From NCBI GenBank assembly GCA_026260175.1, contig JAKCWW010001086.1:11239-75238 (forward strand): a stretch of 64,000 nt of DNA, read 5' to 3'. The position numbers were made by a program, and so were the translations under genes. Positions 48,196 to 62,092 of the stretch are shown piece after piece. This DNA is from Reticulitermes lucifugus (taxonomy: Eukaryota > Arthropoda > Insecta > Blattodea > Rhinotermitidae). Within the stretch, counting starts at the first letter, position 1. Each line of letters begins with the position of its first letter. Below the pieces are notes generated by a model. The model was given only the letters and a program-made list of their open reading frames with translations, had not been told where the DNA came from and made no database searches.

Positions 48196-49454
48196 TTATC
48201 ATGCTGGTAAATTATAACTTATACCTATGAAAAACTAGGTCTACAATATGGGTCTAACAGCAGTAAAAATTCCTAAATGTTACATCGCAAACATGACGCA
48301 GTAAATCGACCTAACATGGTGTCATGCCTGTACACCACTCACTAAACATGGCAGCTGTAGGGATATACTGAATATGCCTACTGCAACTGTATTTATAGGT
48401 GTATTACCACTGCCGACTGGTGCACTTGTCAGCCACGCTTTCAAAGCCTAAAAATGAGAAACACCATGCTATGAAGTTTCACACTAATTAACAAGAATTT
48501 TGCTTCACCCAGGCTACCCACCTGATATTGCTACTATCCCTGCCTCCATCACTCTCTGTACAAACAACCTTGTGAGGGGAGGATGGGAGAAACTGTGGCT
48601 AGTGTGAGGGTGTGGAGTTGTCATGTGTCAAGTGACATCTCATATATATCAGTTTGGTTGGATTTGATTGACTATGTTGACTTTTGCATGAAAAATGTAC
48701 AAGTTGTAGTTCCCAAGTCATTCTTCAGAGAATGTAATGTAAAGTGAATATGGTTACTATATAATCTTTATAAACCACTTTGAAATTCTTAAGCATTTTT
48801 TACAGGAAACTCTATTTACAAACAGAACTACATATCATTTAGCTCCTGGGAAATGTATTGACATGCCATATTGCAAATATTCAGAAATGCTGCCATCCAC
48901 TTCACTGCATTAATGCTTTCAGTAAGCATCTTCAGAGGCTGTTCATAATTTGTCTTGTGCTTTACTAAGTATGGAACAGAAATGATGCAATCTCTTTGTT
49001 CCCATGGTTTGCAAATTAAAAAAAAACTGCCAAACGTATTATATTCTGAATTAACACTTTTACATACGTGACTTAACATAATGTACAATGGCATAGGTAA
49101 GACAAAAGAATCTTGAGGTTTTATTTGACACTCCACAGCTAGAAAGTGTCACTCTATTGTCAGTGGTGTTGCTATGCGAGCTTCCGGCTCGTATATTTAA
49201 ATTACAACTTCATCGTAGATTCTAGTTTCATGTAATATGTTATGTTCATATATTTATTTATATTTGTTTATTTCTGAACAAACTATATTGTTATAACATA
49301 AATTTGTTTTCCAAATTTTGTAGGACTGCAGGGAAGCATATACATTATGTCAACAAGGTTAAGTTTCATAACATAAAACAAACATTTTAAGAAAATTGTT
49401 ATGTACCTTTCCAGCCACATTCCAGCTTGGTCCAGTAAATTTCACGGGTCTCTC

Positions 49455-52400
49455 TCAGCTTTTATCCAAGTTTAGATGGCTTGTTGCTTCAAACACAAAA
49501 CCCCTATCTATTAGCGTTTTTAAAATTGTTGCAATATTACGGCAGTCATCTGAAAAATAACAGGAAGGTAATGTGTTAAAATATAATGCTTCAACACATT
49601 TCAAAGATAAATCTGACAAACCTCAGTACGCTGAACTTGCTTTCTCTTGCACATGCACAGACACATATGCATCCCTATCATTTGTTTGCCCACTGACTGA
49701 AACAAAATTACATTAACTTTTCAAAGCCTACTGGTTACTTTACATACCACCAGGTTTAACATTCAAAAATTCTACATGGTGCTCACATTGTCTTTATGTG
49801 TTTTGTACAGATCTCAAAACACACAGCGACTTTTGTATTATACAACATTAACAGATTGGTTTTGTATAACCGAGATGGAGAGTGTTTACTGCTCGATATG
49901 CACCGAGTCCTTACATGAAACAGATATGTTTTGTCTTTAAAGGGTTAATACTGTATCGGAGACTTTGCTGGCTGAGCAATACTGGGGACAAAGTCACACC
50001 TCAAGACACTAGAATTCCAGCTTGACAGAATTCATCCCTCTGTGCTTTAAACTTACAAAAAACAACACTTGCAATGGGATCCCACAAACATAAAACACAG
50101 TGATGTACAATTCATTACATTTTTACCTTCTTTTTAAATAATTGTGTAAGTAGCCTCATGATGGTTGATTTTTGACTGGAACGTGTAGCTATCATAACAA
50201 ACATAGTTGTGTTTCACTGATTGTTGCAAGTGTTGGTTACTAGAATTCGATTCTCTGGGATAATTTAACTCCAGCACACTGTCATGAAGATCTAAACTAA
50301 TTCCAATGAACAGAATCCTCACTGAGAAGGTAACAGTCATGCAGCTAGTCAAGAAACTTCCAGCTGTTTACGGATCCAGGAAGTTCATTACCATGTTCAC
50401 AAGAGCTTCCTACTGATCCCTATCCTGAACCAGACAAATTCCATCAACACCTTCGCACACCACTGCAGGATAGATTTTAATTTCCTCTCACTGTGCCTAG
50501 GTCTCCCAAGTGGTCTCTTCCCTTCAAGTTTTCTCATTAAAATTAAACATTTCTAATCTCTCCCATGCATACTAGACAGGCGTAGATATATACTGTCCCC
50601 AAGTGTGGGAAAATACAGCCTTGGCTTCTGTAGGTGAGTTAGCTGATGCAGCCCCTGTCTTATCACCACTGGAATGTGAGATGGGTGCTCAAGTCAGGTA
50701 TTGTAAGTCACAGAGAGCAGGTAGTCAGTGCAAACAAAACATGTACCCACAGTTCAACAGTGTTCTTCATGTGCAATACTTCTGCAAAGCATGTGCCATG
50801 GTAGTCACTAAAAGTTACAGGCTTACAAATTAAAATAATTTCTCTGTTCATAACCAGAAATAACCTCATTTCTATAACTAAACTATCAAGTGTACAGCTA
50901 TGATTCCTTACCTATACCACTATGCAATCTTCCTTGATGAGGTAACTGTAATTTTGTTAGCATGCCAATTATTCCCCTTGGAAAGTAACCAGTTGCAGCA
51001 GCAAATGCCTGCAACAGAGAGAACAGTTTATCTTACATGCAGTCATTCACTCTTGCAGAATTTGTATCAATAAATTTCACATTATATTCTCTGTGCATTC
51101 TGATGTCAAATCACAAATTAATATATGTATGTCACTGGACAAAAATAATGGATGTTAAGCATATGTAAACCTTGGAAACCCCTGATGATGGCTTGGTAAA
51201 GCCGAAACATATGTAGGGGCATTGGAGTATACGTGTGAAATAAAGTGCATTTGTTGCTTTTTAATTTGTGATTTGTATCAATAAGTTACTTAATCCAGAA
51301 CTGCATTTTCCTGCTTAAAACAGTTTAATCTCAGGACAAACCTTTCCAAAACATAGTGCCAAAAACCAATTAATTCCATCTCCAAAACTGCCCTCCACTG
51401 TGTATTGTAATGGGCAGGGTGACTGGGGATAAGATTTTACTGGACAACATGCTCAAAAGTATATTTTTCAATGTGACTACTACAGCAATTTACAAGTATG
51501 TTAGTTATGCTCAAAGGTGAGACTATACCCTGAGCAAATAGGCTACAGGCTGGACGGTCCAGGACTGAATCCCAGTAAGGGAGAGAAATTTTTTCCTTCT
51601 CAAAAAACATCCAGACTGGCTCTGGGGCCCACCCAGCCCCCTCTTCAAAGGGTACCGGGGTTATTTCCCAGGGGTAAAGTGGTCAGGGTGTGAAGTTAGC
51701 CTTTCACCTCCATCTAGTGCTGAATTAAGAATAAGTGGACCTATACATGTATTCCCCCTATATGCCTTCATGTTGTGGACAGGAAGAACTTTACCTTCAC
51801 CTATCCCCTGAGCCAGAGTTGCAATAAGCCTTAAACTTTGCAATATTAATCAAATTTCTTTCATACATCATAATAAAATGGAATGAATGGAACTCTCAAA
51901 TCTGGTTAGGATATGTGCAAACATGGGAAGATTTCTGAATGTCATAACATGGCCTCTGTACAAAAAGATACAATAAAACCTTAAGCTTAATGTAGAAACA
52001 AATTGAACAATAGTAATTATGTCTTCCCTTATATTAACTTGGGAATTTAAAACTTACACTTAAAATGAATCCTTCAACAGTTACAAGTGACTAATTGCTC
52101 AATGCATGTTTTATTAGGCCTCAAATAAACAACACTGTTCCATTAGTTACCTAATCATGTACAGTATAAACACTCTGATATTATTTTGTTACTCAAGAGT
52201 TATAAAGCTCCTTAATATGTAACCATTTTCCTGTCTCTTTTTACATTAATTTTAATAATATCATGGTTAAAAATTTTAATTTCTTAATATAAACAACACA
52301 AAACAATTTCAAGCACTTTGTTGTGTTTCTGTGTTTCCTCAAGTTTAAAACATTCTTGATATTCACTGTTAAGGTGATATAACATCTGATATTCACTCGC

Positions 52401-55400
52401 AGCTCCATAACAGAGACAAACATGCCTTATGCATGGGGCTACTAGAGATCGACTCAGCTCCGCCTTCCTTTTCACTAATCCCTGGTGGTCATAAAACAGA
52501 CAGAAACTGGCTACAATTGATTTCTGTGCTGAACCATACTTGCAGAATAGTGTCATCACAGAACTTTATTGTCTGACGTTCTACACTAAACCTGCTTATG
52601 GTGAGAACACAACTAGTGAAAAATTAACCAACACACAATCCATATGTGTGTGCAATACTTGGGGAGAAAATCTGATCACAGCAAGGTCCTTGCATTAGGC
52701 ACAGTCCTTATAACAAATTACAATAAAATCACCTTTTTAATATTTATCCAGTGCTTCATTTCAGATGGTATATCCATGTTGGATAGCTGGCACTGTTTTG
52801 GCAGCATCACTTGCAGGTCCCAGTCACCACTTGTAACAAATATGCTTTTGTTGTCTGAATTCCAACATTCTGTTTTCTCTAGCCATTTTTGGAACTGAAT
52901 AAACGTTTCTTCAAAATAAGGCTGATCATCCACCATTTCCTAAAGAAATAAACATAATTAGAATTAAATACTTGCATGAAAGAAAGTCTTTTGTAATGCA
53001 AAAGATGTACTGTTTAAACAGTTTGATATTGCACACTTTTCATACACAAATGACTGAAAAGAACTACAAATGTGATCCATTTTTAGGCACCAGTATTTCT
53101 CAAGGAACAGATTCATACCATGCAGAACCACCAGGCTACGTGGGCTTAACAATTACACTACAGAACCGCCAATTACAAGGAATGAAAGACAGCCATTATG
53201 ATAACATTTTAGGCCTATCACATCTCAGGAAACACGTTTATGCAAGCATAACATATTATTGTTCATTTCAACAACTAAAAACAACTAAAGGCTTACAACA
53301 AAATATTACAACATGAGCTTACACACATTAACTTGCACAAATTGCACAAAAGATCGACAACGGTCGAAGTGCACGGGTCACTGCGGTGCCCGCCCTTCTG
53401 TATTCCGCCACACATTAACAGTACAGCGGTTATCCACAATGACAAAATTCTGTTTCAGATCATGCAAAGAACTTCACACTGTATATATATATCAGCTCCA
53501 GACTTTGAATGCTTTAACAATAAAGCCATTGACAGAGTCAATTTAAGGTTACCACAATCAATGAAACTATGTTGGGTCCTAATGCTCTAACAGTACACAC
53601 GTGGGTTGTCCACTTTAATAACCAGTTCATTTCCTAGGTTTAGGCAAAGCTGCTCCAAATAACACGTAGCTTTGAAAACCTCAGATTTAGAGTACAGACT
53701 AGATTCATGCTTAGGCATTTGGCAGTATTCCAGTTTGTGCAACATATGAAGTTAACTGTGTGTGTACCACGAAAATGCCAAAGATCTTACACAGTTAATA
53801 AACCATATATAGCACAGTGGACGCAAAGAAAAAAGACAGTGAACTATATTTAAACTTGGTACAGTGCAGGCTTATGTTGGTTAGGACAATAAATAAAGGG
53901 TATCACAGTAAACTGTATTTACTGCGGTGTTTATTCAACTGTACAATCTGCCCATTCCAAATTACGGTGGTTCCTAAAGCTCACAAAAATAAACAGAGAC
54001 CTCCCTCTGGTCACGTCTAAGAAAGACATTCCACCTCAGGAAGGACACAAATAATTGAATTGTGTCTTAGTCTAGCAGTGAATCTAGAGGAGAATATGTA
54101 AAAATGATACAGAAATATTTAACATAAAAGACCAATTCAGGGTATTTCTGTTCTACCAAACTGTGAGTGCAGCTTTAGTTTCACTACACAAAAGGCATAA
54201 ACAAACATACAGATGTTCTAAACGTTCAGCATAATAAGTACTCTGAATAAACACAGAACAAAAGACAAGCAAAACTGAAGGATGACTGCAAAACACTGGT
54301 AAGTGTACTTATACACACAAATACAATTGCCTAAAAAAATGTGGAGGGAAGGATTGGCAGCAGAATATGACTTTGTCACACATGTTCCCTGAAAAGATAA
54401 ACAGCTGTCTGTTGCTATTGAAATATATTTTTGATTAAGATCTGTAAGATGTACTTCCAAATGTAACCACTGTACTTAAAAATCTTCCTGCACATGCACG
54501 TGTCAGTAAATCCAGCAGAGGGAAGGTCTCCTACACTGAAAACTGTTAAAAGATACATGACATTTACAATGGGACAACAATGATTGACTGGACTGGCAAG
54601 AACTGCAAATGATGGCAGTAATACTGATACTTTGTGCACTGCAAATCTGGTAACAACATTTACAGCATTAAAAAGGAAAATAAACGTTAGTACTCGTAAT
54701 ATTACAAACAGTACTGTTCATTTCCAAGAGAACAGTACACTTTACAGATATCAGTACTGACTACACAAAGTAAAAATTTTCATCTTCCATCTGCATCCAC
54801 ATCCATTTACCAACATGGTATTGAATATTCAGGTGTGAAACTTTTTAATAAATTGCCAACTGATCTTAAGGAGTGTGTGGATAATGTNNNNNNNNNNNNN
54901 NNNNNNNNTGAAGACTTATTTAACCACACATTGTTTCTATAGTCTGGATGAATTTCTTTGTAATTAATAATAATTTATAATGCTGTAATTGGGACATTAA
55001 TTATGGTTCACATAATACTTTATATTAGTAAATGTAATATTGCACTGTACTGGAAGTGTATTGATTCAAATGTTAAAAATTGATTTTGACTATGATGTTT
55101 ATAAAAAAGACTGTTTTTATATAATTACTGTGATGTATGACGTATTCTATATCCTTTGGTTGTTAAACCTGTACTGGATCCAATGGAATAAAATACAGGG
55201 CATACACAAACGAATGGTGCGGTTTCAATAGAAATTACTATTGAAACCGCACCATTCTTTTGTGTATGCCCTGTAAATCAATCAATCAAAAAATCAATTG
55301 TATAACCAGGAATTAAGTAAGTTCATATTTAATTCTGTGCTATATTATACAGTGTGGCCATGAGAACATCTGCTATGTCCATTAATGTTCAATACAGTTG

Positions 55401-57406
55401 CTTATGGTTACAATGCTCAAAGTATATATATGATCGCAAAAAATTTAAAATTTACCTGCATAATTCCCGTAAGTTCAGTGCAGTAAGGTGTAATAACTCG
55501 AATTTCTTTTGGCTGAACGTATTGATGAAATACATCTTCTACTTCACAAGTATGTGCATTGATTTTTATACATGGAAATTCAATGATTTCCTGAAATAAA
55601 TTGTACAATAAAAAGTTCACTCAGTTAAGTGCTGCCTTCTAAGCAAAGGAATAAAAATTACAACCAGTTTCCCCAAAATTAAACATTTCTGAAGCAGTAA
55701 AGAAATATGCTGCTGCTGAATGTCAATGGGAAGTGCATCAGGCACCTTCCACCAGATTTGCAGCTGATCATGTCAATGCTATTGATCTAAATCAGCTTTA
55801 AATCTTTAAAACAATTCATTAAATCAGTTTCCAAGGATTCTGAAAATGGAATGTTACAAGAAGCTCCACTGATGTTTTGGACATTGTCCATCATTGTAGG
55901 TTTATAAACCTGACAACAATTTGAAAACCGGGAAAGTGTTTATCTTCAGGCAGAAAGGTGGAGACAGATCCCAATCTGTTAGATATTGTAGTACGTTGGA
56001 TACAGCTAGTCAAAATCAATGGACACAGAACACAATCTAAACCAAATATAATACATACTGATAATATCACATTTTTAGTTTAAGAGCCTTTATTCAGATT
56101 TTAAGTCAATATCTCACAGTTAAGCCAGAATGTTACAAATATACATAAATACTCAATCTAGACCATGTCCTGCATCCAATGAGCTACTTCTAACAGACCT
56201 ATAAGATTAGAATCTCTCCACCCTACTCCACCCCACCTAAAGAAAACAATTGGCCCAGTTTTGAACACTGTAGATTTAATAAACCTAAGATAATGGGCAA
56301 AGCCCAAAATATCAGTCATGATTATTTAAATTCATACTTCTTACACATGAGCTATTTCAGTGAGTAATATTTTGTTAGAAGTAAACCAAAAGTAAAGTAT
56401 GATAAATAATAAACACCAGCTCTGTCTACTTACAATTAAACAGTAAGAAATACTACACTGTTAAATCCCTGACATTTATGCACTGCCCACCATGCTAATG
56501 CATAGCTTCAATAAAATATAAATGATGTTATTCTGACTAGATATTTTAATATGGCAAAGTTCAATTGCATCCCATCATCATTGCACGATTTGTGTAAATT
56601 CTTGTGCCCTAAACCATAAATTCACTCGTAAGAGTTACACTTAACACAAGCATCTTCAAGGAACATACATTTTTCTTCACAAGGTTATGGATAAGGAACA
56701 CAGCCTCATCGTCCATTAGGTTCTGTACAGCCAATGCACACCAAGTGGAACTACTATGAACAATTCTCATGCACTAGCTGACATTTGTCATTTGATAATT
56801 TCAATCAAGCCACACAACATGTAGCACACATAACAAAACCAGGATGCAAGACTTGTCAAAAGTTGAGGGTAATCTCTTGTAATGTAAAATCTGAAGTTCT
56901 TACAACAGCCATTGTGAAGATGACTATCTTCTGGGGTCTAATGGAATAAACTCTTGTAGACAGTGACTAGTGTTTCAGAGAAACCTATTCAAAACAGAAT
57001 ATCACTTTACTGCACTAGATCAGGTAGTTTCTACAGCTGACTCTCTCCTGACTAGGCAGAGCCATCTCCAGTGCTTGTCCTGTCAGAGTAAGACTTACAT
57101 TCTGTAAGAGAAGTAAATGTAAAGGGTGGGGGGGGGGAAGTTCCAAAAAATAGCAATCATACAAATTCAAGATGGCATAAGAAACTAGCCTCGAATGTCT
57201 CATACCTGAGGTTCAATTGTTCTTCCTCTGTCACACGTAGCTTCAAAATCTAACACCAGGAAGCTACTGTACATCTGCTGCTGTTTTCCTTGCTTCATTT
57301 TTCTCTTGAACCAAAATGATTTTGGCAGGGTAGCATACTTAATGCCAAATACCCAAGTATTTTTTGTCCCTGGGCAGCAATTTCTTGAGCACAGTCTTAG
57401 CATCAC
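49455..57406 (-). CDS. ERI1/ERI3-like DEDDh 3'-5' exoribonuclease
   Basis: Member of the ERI1 exoribonuclease family (3'-5' RNA trimming); closest in wording to animal ERI3. Coding exons: 57406-57206, 55590-55456, 52939-52733, 51008-50912, 49549-49455; in frame, 244 aa. Exo I is SSFLVLDFEATCD (D53, E55); Exo II is SIFVTSGDWDLQVMLP (D151 or D153); Exo III is GRLHSGIDDCRNIA (H210, D215), so the catalytic set is complete. There is no SAP domain as in ERI1. The first 44 residues contain many Arg/Lys and no acidic residue (MMLRLCSRNCC...), resembling a mitochondrial presequence. The ATG at 57406 was chosen because it is the first in the open frame; an upstream non-coding exon is possible. AATAAA at 49258-49253 (minus) is a candidate poly(A) signal. 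Confidence 0.92.
51176..51280 (+). ncRNA. Hammerhead-ribozyme-like motif in a retroelement remnant
   Basis: CTGATGA (51182-51188), hairpin GGCTT-GGTA-AAGCC (51190-51203), GAAA (51204-51207), a small stem III CATATG, TA (51214-51215), and GGGG pairing with the CCC before the core. The order matches a minimal type I hammerhead, known from Penelope-like retroelements. One unpaired T at 51189 departs from the consensus. AATAAA follows near 51239. Activity is unproven. Confidence 0.4.
51518..51796 (+). mobile_element. SINE family 1 copy (ERI3-like intron)
   Basis: Sense copy, antisense to the host gene: GGCTACAGGCTGGACGGTCC, AGACTGGCTCTGGGGCCCAC, CACCTCCATCTAGTGCTGA. Confidence 0.8.
54781..55190 (+). 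mobile_element. 3' end of a non-LTR retrotransposon
   Basis: The translation contains IYQHGIEYSGVKLFNKLPTD and, after the 21-base gap, CFYSLDEFLCN then a stop. This is the typical C-terminal signature of insect non-LTR reverse transcriptase proteins (G.k.fN.LP ... fYsldEfl). The AT-rich 3' UTR follows to about 55190 (AATAAA near 55188). The element is 5'-truncated. The printed gap length does not keep the frame. Confidence 0.65.
54888..54908. other. Assembly gap (21 N)
   Basis: A short run of N inside the non-LTR retrotransposon coding remnant. The true length probably differs, because the frame does not continue across 21 bases. Confidence 0.99.
55196..55273. mobile_element. Perfect-type mariner MITE palindrome
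   Basis: 78 bp: CAGGGCATACACAAACGAAT at one end, its near-perfect complement at the other, with a centre of a few bases. TA duplications lie at 55194-55195 and 55274-55275. It lies directly behind a non-LTR retrotransposon tail in an ERI3-like intron. Confidence 0.8.
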
Positions 57407-58200
57407 CTTTTCAATGCCACCAAGTATTTTAACTTACTATGGGTACCCAACAGGTGACAAATATGGAGGTATTGTGTAACTTGGGAATGGTTTGTTATCA
57501 AAGAGTTTTGATGATGCCTGATATGTAGTTTTGATATTTCAGTTCAAGAATCTGAAACACGAAATGCATACATCTATTATGTTAAACATTTATTTTCTCC
57601 ATTACTCAATGAAGTCATGATAACTTCCATATAAACACAAATAAGAAAAGCTTATATAATGTGATAGTGGGTTAAAGTTTCTGTGATTACTACCTGAAAC
57701 GTTAAATTCTGACAAATGTTAAATTATCATACTGTAGGGTTACCTTAAACATGTATGATGCCCCCTATTTAAGGAATCCACATGAAAGGTAAAAAAAAAG
57801 GTAAAGATAAAGTTGTTCCTAGCCAATATACGGCCTACATTAAACCGACTGTCAAAACATCTGTTCGTGATGACATATGACGCTTGAAAACCTAACCTAA
57901 ACTATACCTTATCCTCTCGCTGTATTCGATTTTATACTTACACTGTGTCACGTGTAAAAGTGAAAGTAAAAAATTTCGACGATCACATCACTTTCAGAAA
58001 ATTAGAAGTACTCTCTTCTGTCAGTCTCAATACTAAAATGGGAACAAGAAAAAGCACCAAAAATACATTACACAAACAACGTGACTCCATACGCTAATCC
58101 ACAGACCTACACTCTTCTTGGCTAGATAATCTGTGCTTCTTGGTGTTAGGTCCGCGCATGGATAGCACGTCATCTCGCAACTGTGTGGTGCACAGATCAT
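57407..58200 (-). promoter_or_regulatory. Upstream region of the ERI3-like gene
   Basis: The stretch upstream of the exoribonuclease ATG. CpG-bearing, less AT-rich sequence at about 57890-58200 is the most promoter-like part. No TATA box or conserved exon was recognised. Confidence 0.25.
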
Positions 58201-59689
58201 GTATTCAGCGCTACGGTTGCGAATCACGAAAATAACTGTGCACGGATTACAGCTATTGTTGTCGACTTACGAAAACAACTTTGACCTTGGGATTGGTTTA
58301 CACGTGGATATTTATACCTTGTGCGCGTCAGTTAATTCCATTTCCTTTGTGTTCTGTCTGGCTAGAGCTGTTTATAAATTTGAATGCCCCAAAAAATTGG
58401 AACCAGTGTAAATATGTGAGCAGATGAAAGAAAAGCAAAGTACTGTGGTGTATCAGTGACAAGGAAAAAACATCAGAAGGGACAGCAAAAACAAAAAAGA
58501 AGGAAACCCTCTGCATATCCGAGGACTCAAAAACGTGAAAGAAATGTCATCAGTGATGATTTTGATTTGTACATGGTCAAAAGATAAAAATAAAATTGTT
58601 CCAGCATGTAAGGAACTTTCAACAATAGGGAGAAAATACATTTTCCTAGGGACACCAGTCTTTAAGAAAATACAGCACAACATTGGATTTAAATGGTGAT
58701 AATACTAACGCAGGAGAACCATTTTGATAGAGGGACCATGTATTGTTGTGTGGCATTGTAGTTGCTTGCTTAAAATTAACTTTGATCTTAAGAGAAGATA
58801 TGTTTGTTGTATAGGCAAGACATATTTATACAGCAATTTGAAAGTTTAAAAATGATGGAAAACAGATGAAGTGAAGGGATTCTTAACAGATGGCAACACA
58901 GGAACAGGCTAATTGTTTGTTGTTCATGCTGGTTGGAAGGATGGCTTCCTTGCAAGGAACATCAAGTTATAATTGGATGGAAATGTTGGTCAAATGGAGA
59001 CAGGATAAGAATCACTTGGAAAACTGATGAGATGGTAGCATTGATGGTGATTTGAGGGGGGGGGGGTAGATTGTGAATTAAGTAGCTGGATGAAACTGGC
59101 TCAGTATTGTGTCTGACTTGTTTTCAGTGGTAGCCTTTGGGTTCTACTGTTATACTTCATACCACAATATTTTGATTGCTCATTGATTTGCAAGAGCTGT
59201 GAAATATGGTTACATAATATATCAATGAATAAACACGTTCATTTTAAAACTATCATATTTTAAACATAAATTTCACTTCATTAATGACATGTTGCATTTT
59301 GTCCTGCTTTAAATTAAATATTAATTTTACAGGAGATATGAAGTGATATTAAATAAATTTCACAACAGACAACTTTTATGAAGTAAGTTTAGTACTATAC
59401 ACATTAACAAGATTAATTGAGGAATCAAAGAACACATGTGCATTAGCAGGTTGGCAGATGGAAAAACACACGATCATTTTTGAACTTACATCAGTTAAGA
59501 TAACACAATGCTAACATAATGACCACCATATTATTAAAATTTAATACATTTTTAAAAGTTCTGCAATATATTTCAATTTCTATCAAATCACCATCAATAT
59601 CTAATCACTATACTTAATGTATAGCACAATCAAAGAAGATATAAAGACACATACAAATCAATGTCTGATAAACTCATGAGGCTGAATGT

Positions 59690-59870
59690 CTTCTGAGATA
59701 AGACACTGGTAGCTAGTTACCAGCATTACGGAGAAACTACTGCCCTCATCTTCTGACCTAAGGATGGAAGCATAAGGGTCCTCTGAAATAATGGTAACCA
59801 GTTACCACACTACATGGTGTCACATTCTGAAGACAGTAATTTTTCTAGTCAGCAGTGTGAGAACCTCAAA
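59690..59870. repeat. Hairpin repeat family C, copy 2 (decayed)
   Basis: The left part GGTAGCTAGTTACCAGCATT and right part GGTAACCAGTTACCACACTA form an imperfect dyad with TCTTCTGA / TTCTGAAGA outer blocks. Confidence 0.4.
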
Positions 59871-61068
59871 TCTGCATACTTAAAAAAGTAACATAAAAAT
59901 TAAGCAGTCTTTAGTAAATATCTTAAATATATCCTTCATGTTACAGAAGAGATGTTTTATTTACAATTTTCTACTCACTGGAAAAGGATAAACATGGAGA
60001 TAAAAATCATCTGCAAGTTTTTCTTGTAATTTCTTCTTTGTTACTTACTTTAATTTATTAACATGTGTTCCATATTAAACAAAGAAGTTTACACTTCAAA
60101 AGAGATAGTAGCTTATATAATACAGTAAGTATATATACAATTTTTAAACACTTGGAAAATGAAAATCAAATATATACAGAGTAAATAAAATCTTTCTAAT
60201 CAAACTGGATGAAGAATATTATCATTTAGGGCCGATATCTGAAACTGTTCCCTCTATATACAGGGCTACTGTAAAATGCAGTGTTCATGTTGAACATATC
60301 ATGAGGTTTACAACCTATGAATCTGCAATCATACCATTACTTATAATCACAAAAGAACTTTCAGTAATGTAAAAAAAAAAACCTTGTAGACTTTTAAAAA
60401 ACTACCACAAATATGCCACATACTTCACTACAGGGTGATATATAGCAACTCCAAAATGCCTAAGGCTCACCTGCTCTCCAAGACCTCACCGCCTAAACTT
60501 TTGAGCAATTTTAATACATATGCATTAGAGACCCCTTTACTGATAAATTATACAGTACTGAAATCACAGATTCCATAAAATCAAGACACCCCCTAAAAAT
60601 ATCCTCATACATAACCTTGCTACTTCCTCTTAATAAAAGAGATCTCAAAGTCAGAAAACAAAATACTTGTTATGAACATCTGTTTCTTCACACCTACCTA
60701 CACCTGACTTCATAGTCTTAAGATTATTTAAACTTCATCTGTACATGACATTTTCAGAAACTTGCACATTTGATGATCACACTAGAAATCATATAAGAAA
60801 ACTTTAAGGGGCCACAATGTTGAAACTTCATGGCATGGGAAATCTACGAAAAGAAATTCTCCAAGAACTTGGAATTTTATGCACTTTATATTGATATTAT
60901 GAAAGTCTGATCAGTCTTAGAGTATATGTACACATTTATATAACTCAGAAATGCTTGTGCTTCATAACATATACCTTTACACAGATTTTAAATTTGTGTC
61001 TGTGGTGAAGCACCATATTTGTGTAATGTGAACACAACTTTATATTGCAGAAAAAGGGAATGCAATTT

Positions 61069-61264
61069 GCATGATTTCAGGCTTCCGCCGTGATGTAAAT
61101 GACATATGCGCTCTTCGGGGATCTTACGCAGCGTAGAGTGGTAATTCCGTACCGACATTTCGGGACAACCTATCGGTCCCATCTTCAAGGGTCAAGTAGT
61201 CCCGAAATGTCAATACGGAATTACCACTCTATGCTGTGTAAGATCCCAGAACAGTGCAGATCTT
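61069..61264. mobile_element. Hairpin element family A, copy 3, with 12-bp target duplication
   Basis: The same element in reverse: tail ATGATTTCAGGCTTCCGCCG on the left, then arms with a short spacer near 61190. It is bracketed by GGAATGCAATTT at 61057-61068 and 61265-61276. Confidence 0.82.
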
Positions 61265-61645
61265 GGAATGCAATTTACTGATGATTCACACAACTATATT
61301 AGTATGAAACATAACAAGTGTAATTGACACGGATAACACAAATTACACGTCTTTACCATCTCAGCCCATAAAGTCAAATGCAGTTTAATTGTAAATCAGT
61401 ATCAGTACTGACGGTATTCATGCTGATACACATAAGAATGTCAGAAACAACAGTAAACTTATTTTATGGTTCCAACATACAGATGTTTTCACATTACAGA
61501 TGCTTCATTGTCAATATGGAAGGACTATACATATGCAGTACACCTCAACAGGAAGAGCACAGTATTTGGAAGGAAATTTCCCATTACATAAAGTTAATTC
61601 TGGCAGAATTTTCACTGTATACACACCCTTCCCCTCCTATATTTT

Positions 61646-61671
61646 TCCTTCTTTCTTTCTTTCTTTCTTTT
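61646..61671 (+). repeat. (CTTT)n microsatellite
   Basis: About six CTTT/TTTC units in intergenic DNA. Confidence 0.85.
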
Positions 61672-62092
61672 AGGATTATAAATTTAAGACCAAAAGTGAC
61701 AGTGTCACTTGAACTACCAATTCTGAGCATCTTTTGGGATTCCTTCTTTGAACACTAAAGGTTTTTGTGTTGTGGGTTCTATGCCTATTAAAGTCTCCTG
61801 AGTAATAATTTTTACACACTGACCTACATCACACAAAGCAGCCCAACTCAGCTGTCTAACATATATGTAGTGCCAAAATTCTTCAGCATAAACAAGATAC
61901 AATTAGATATTTACAGGTCTCTATAACTGGGTCAAACATATTTGTTCATTACTTTCTTCTTACATAAAATGGAACGCGATTATACTGGCTGGGCATAAAA
62001 TTAAAGAACATTAAATGTCTTCTATTCCATGGCAGCAATGAAAATGCCTCCCTTTGATACAACGCTATACAATAATACTTTATCAAAAAAGA

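Larger units (their letters stand above)
43331..49240. other. Intergenic region between Pak3 and the ERI3-like gene
   Basis: Contains three SINE 1 copies, two hairpin repeats, a (GT)n tract and a TTAA MITE. The rest is AT-rich with no supported gene; the part up to about 44.4 kb may be alternative Pak3 3' UTR. Confidence 0.55.

Noticed and set aside
48828-49136. 102-codon minus-strand ORF downstream of the ERI3-like stop
   Set aside because: No family match and no splice sites linking it to the gene; probably chance in the region beyond the 3' UTR.
61714-61902. ORF containing GIEPTT
   Set aside because: This peptide pattern commonly comes from translated tRNA-like SINE heads; a B-box-like GGTTCTATGCC sits at the same place.
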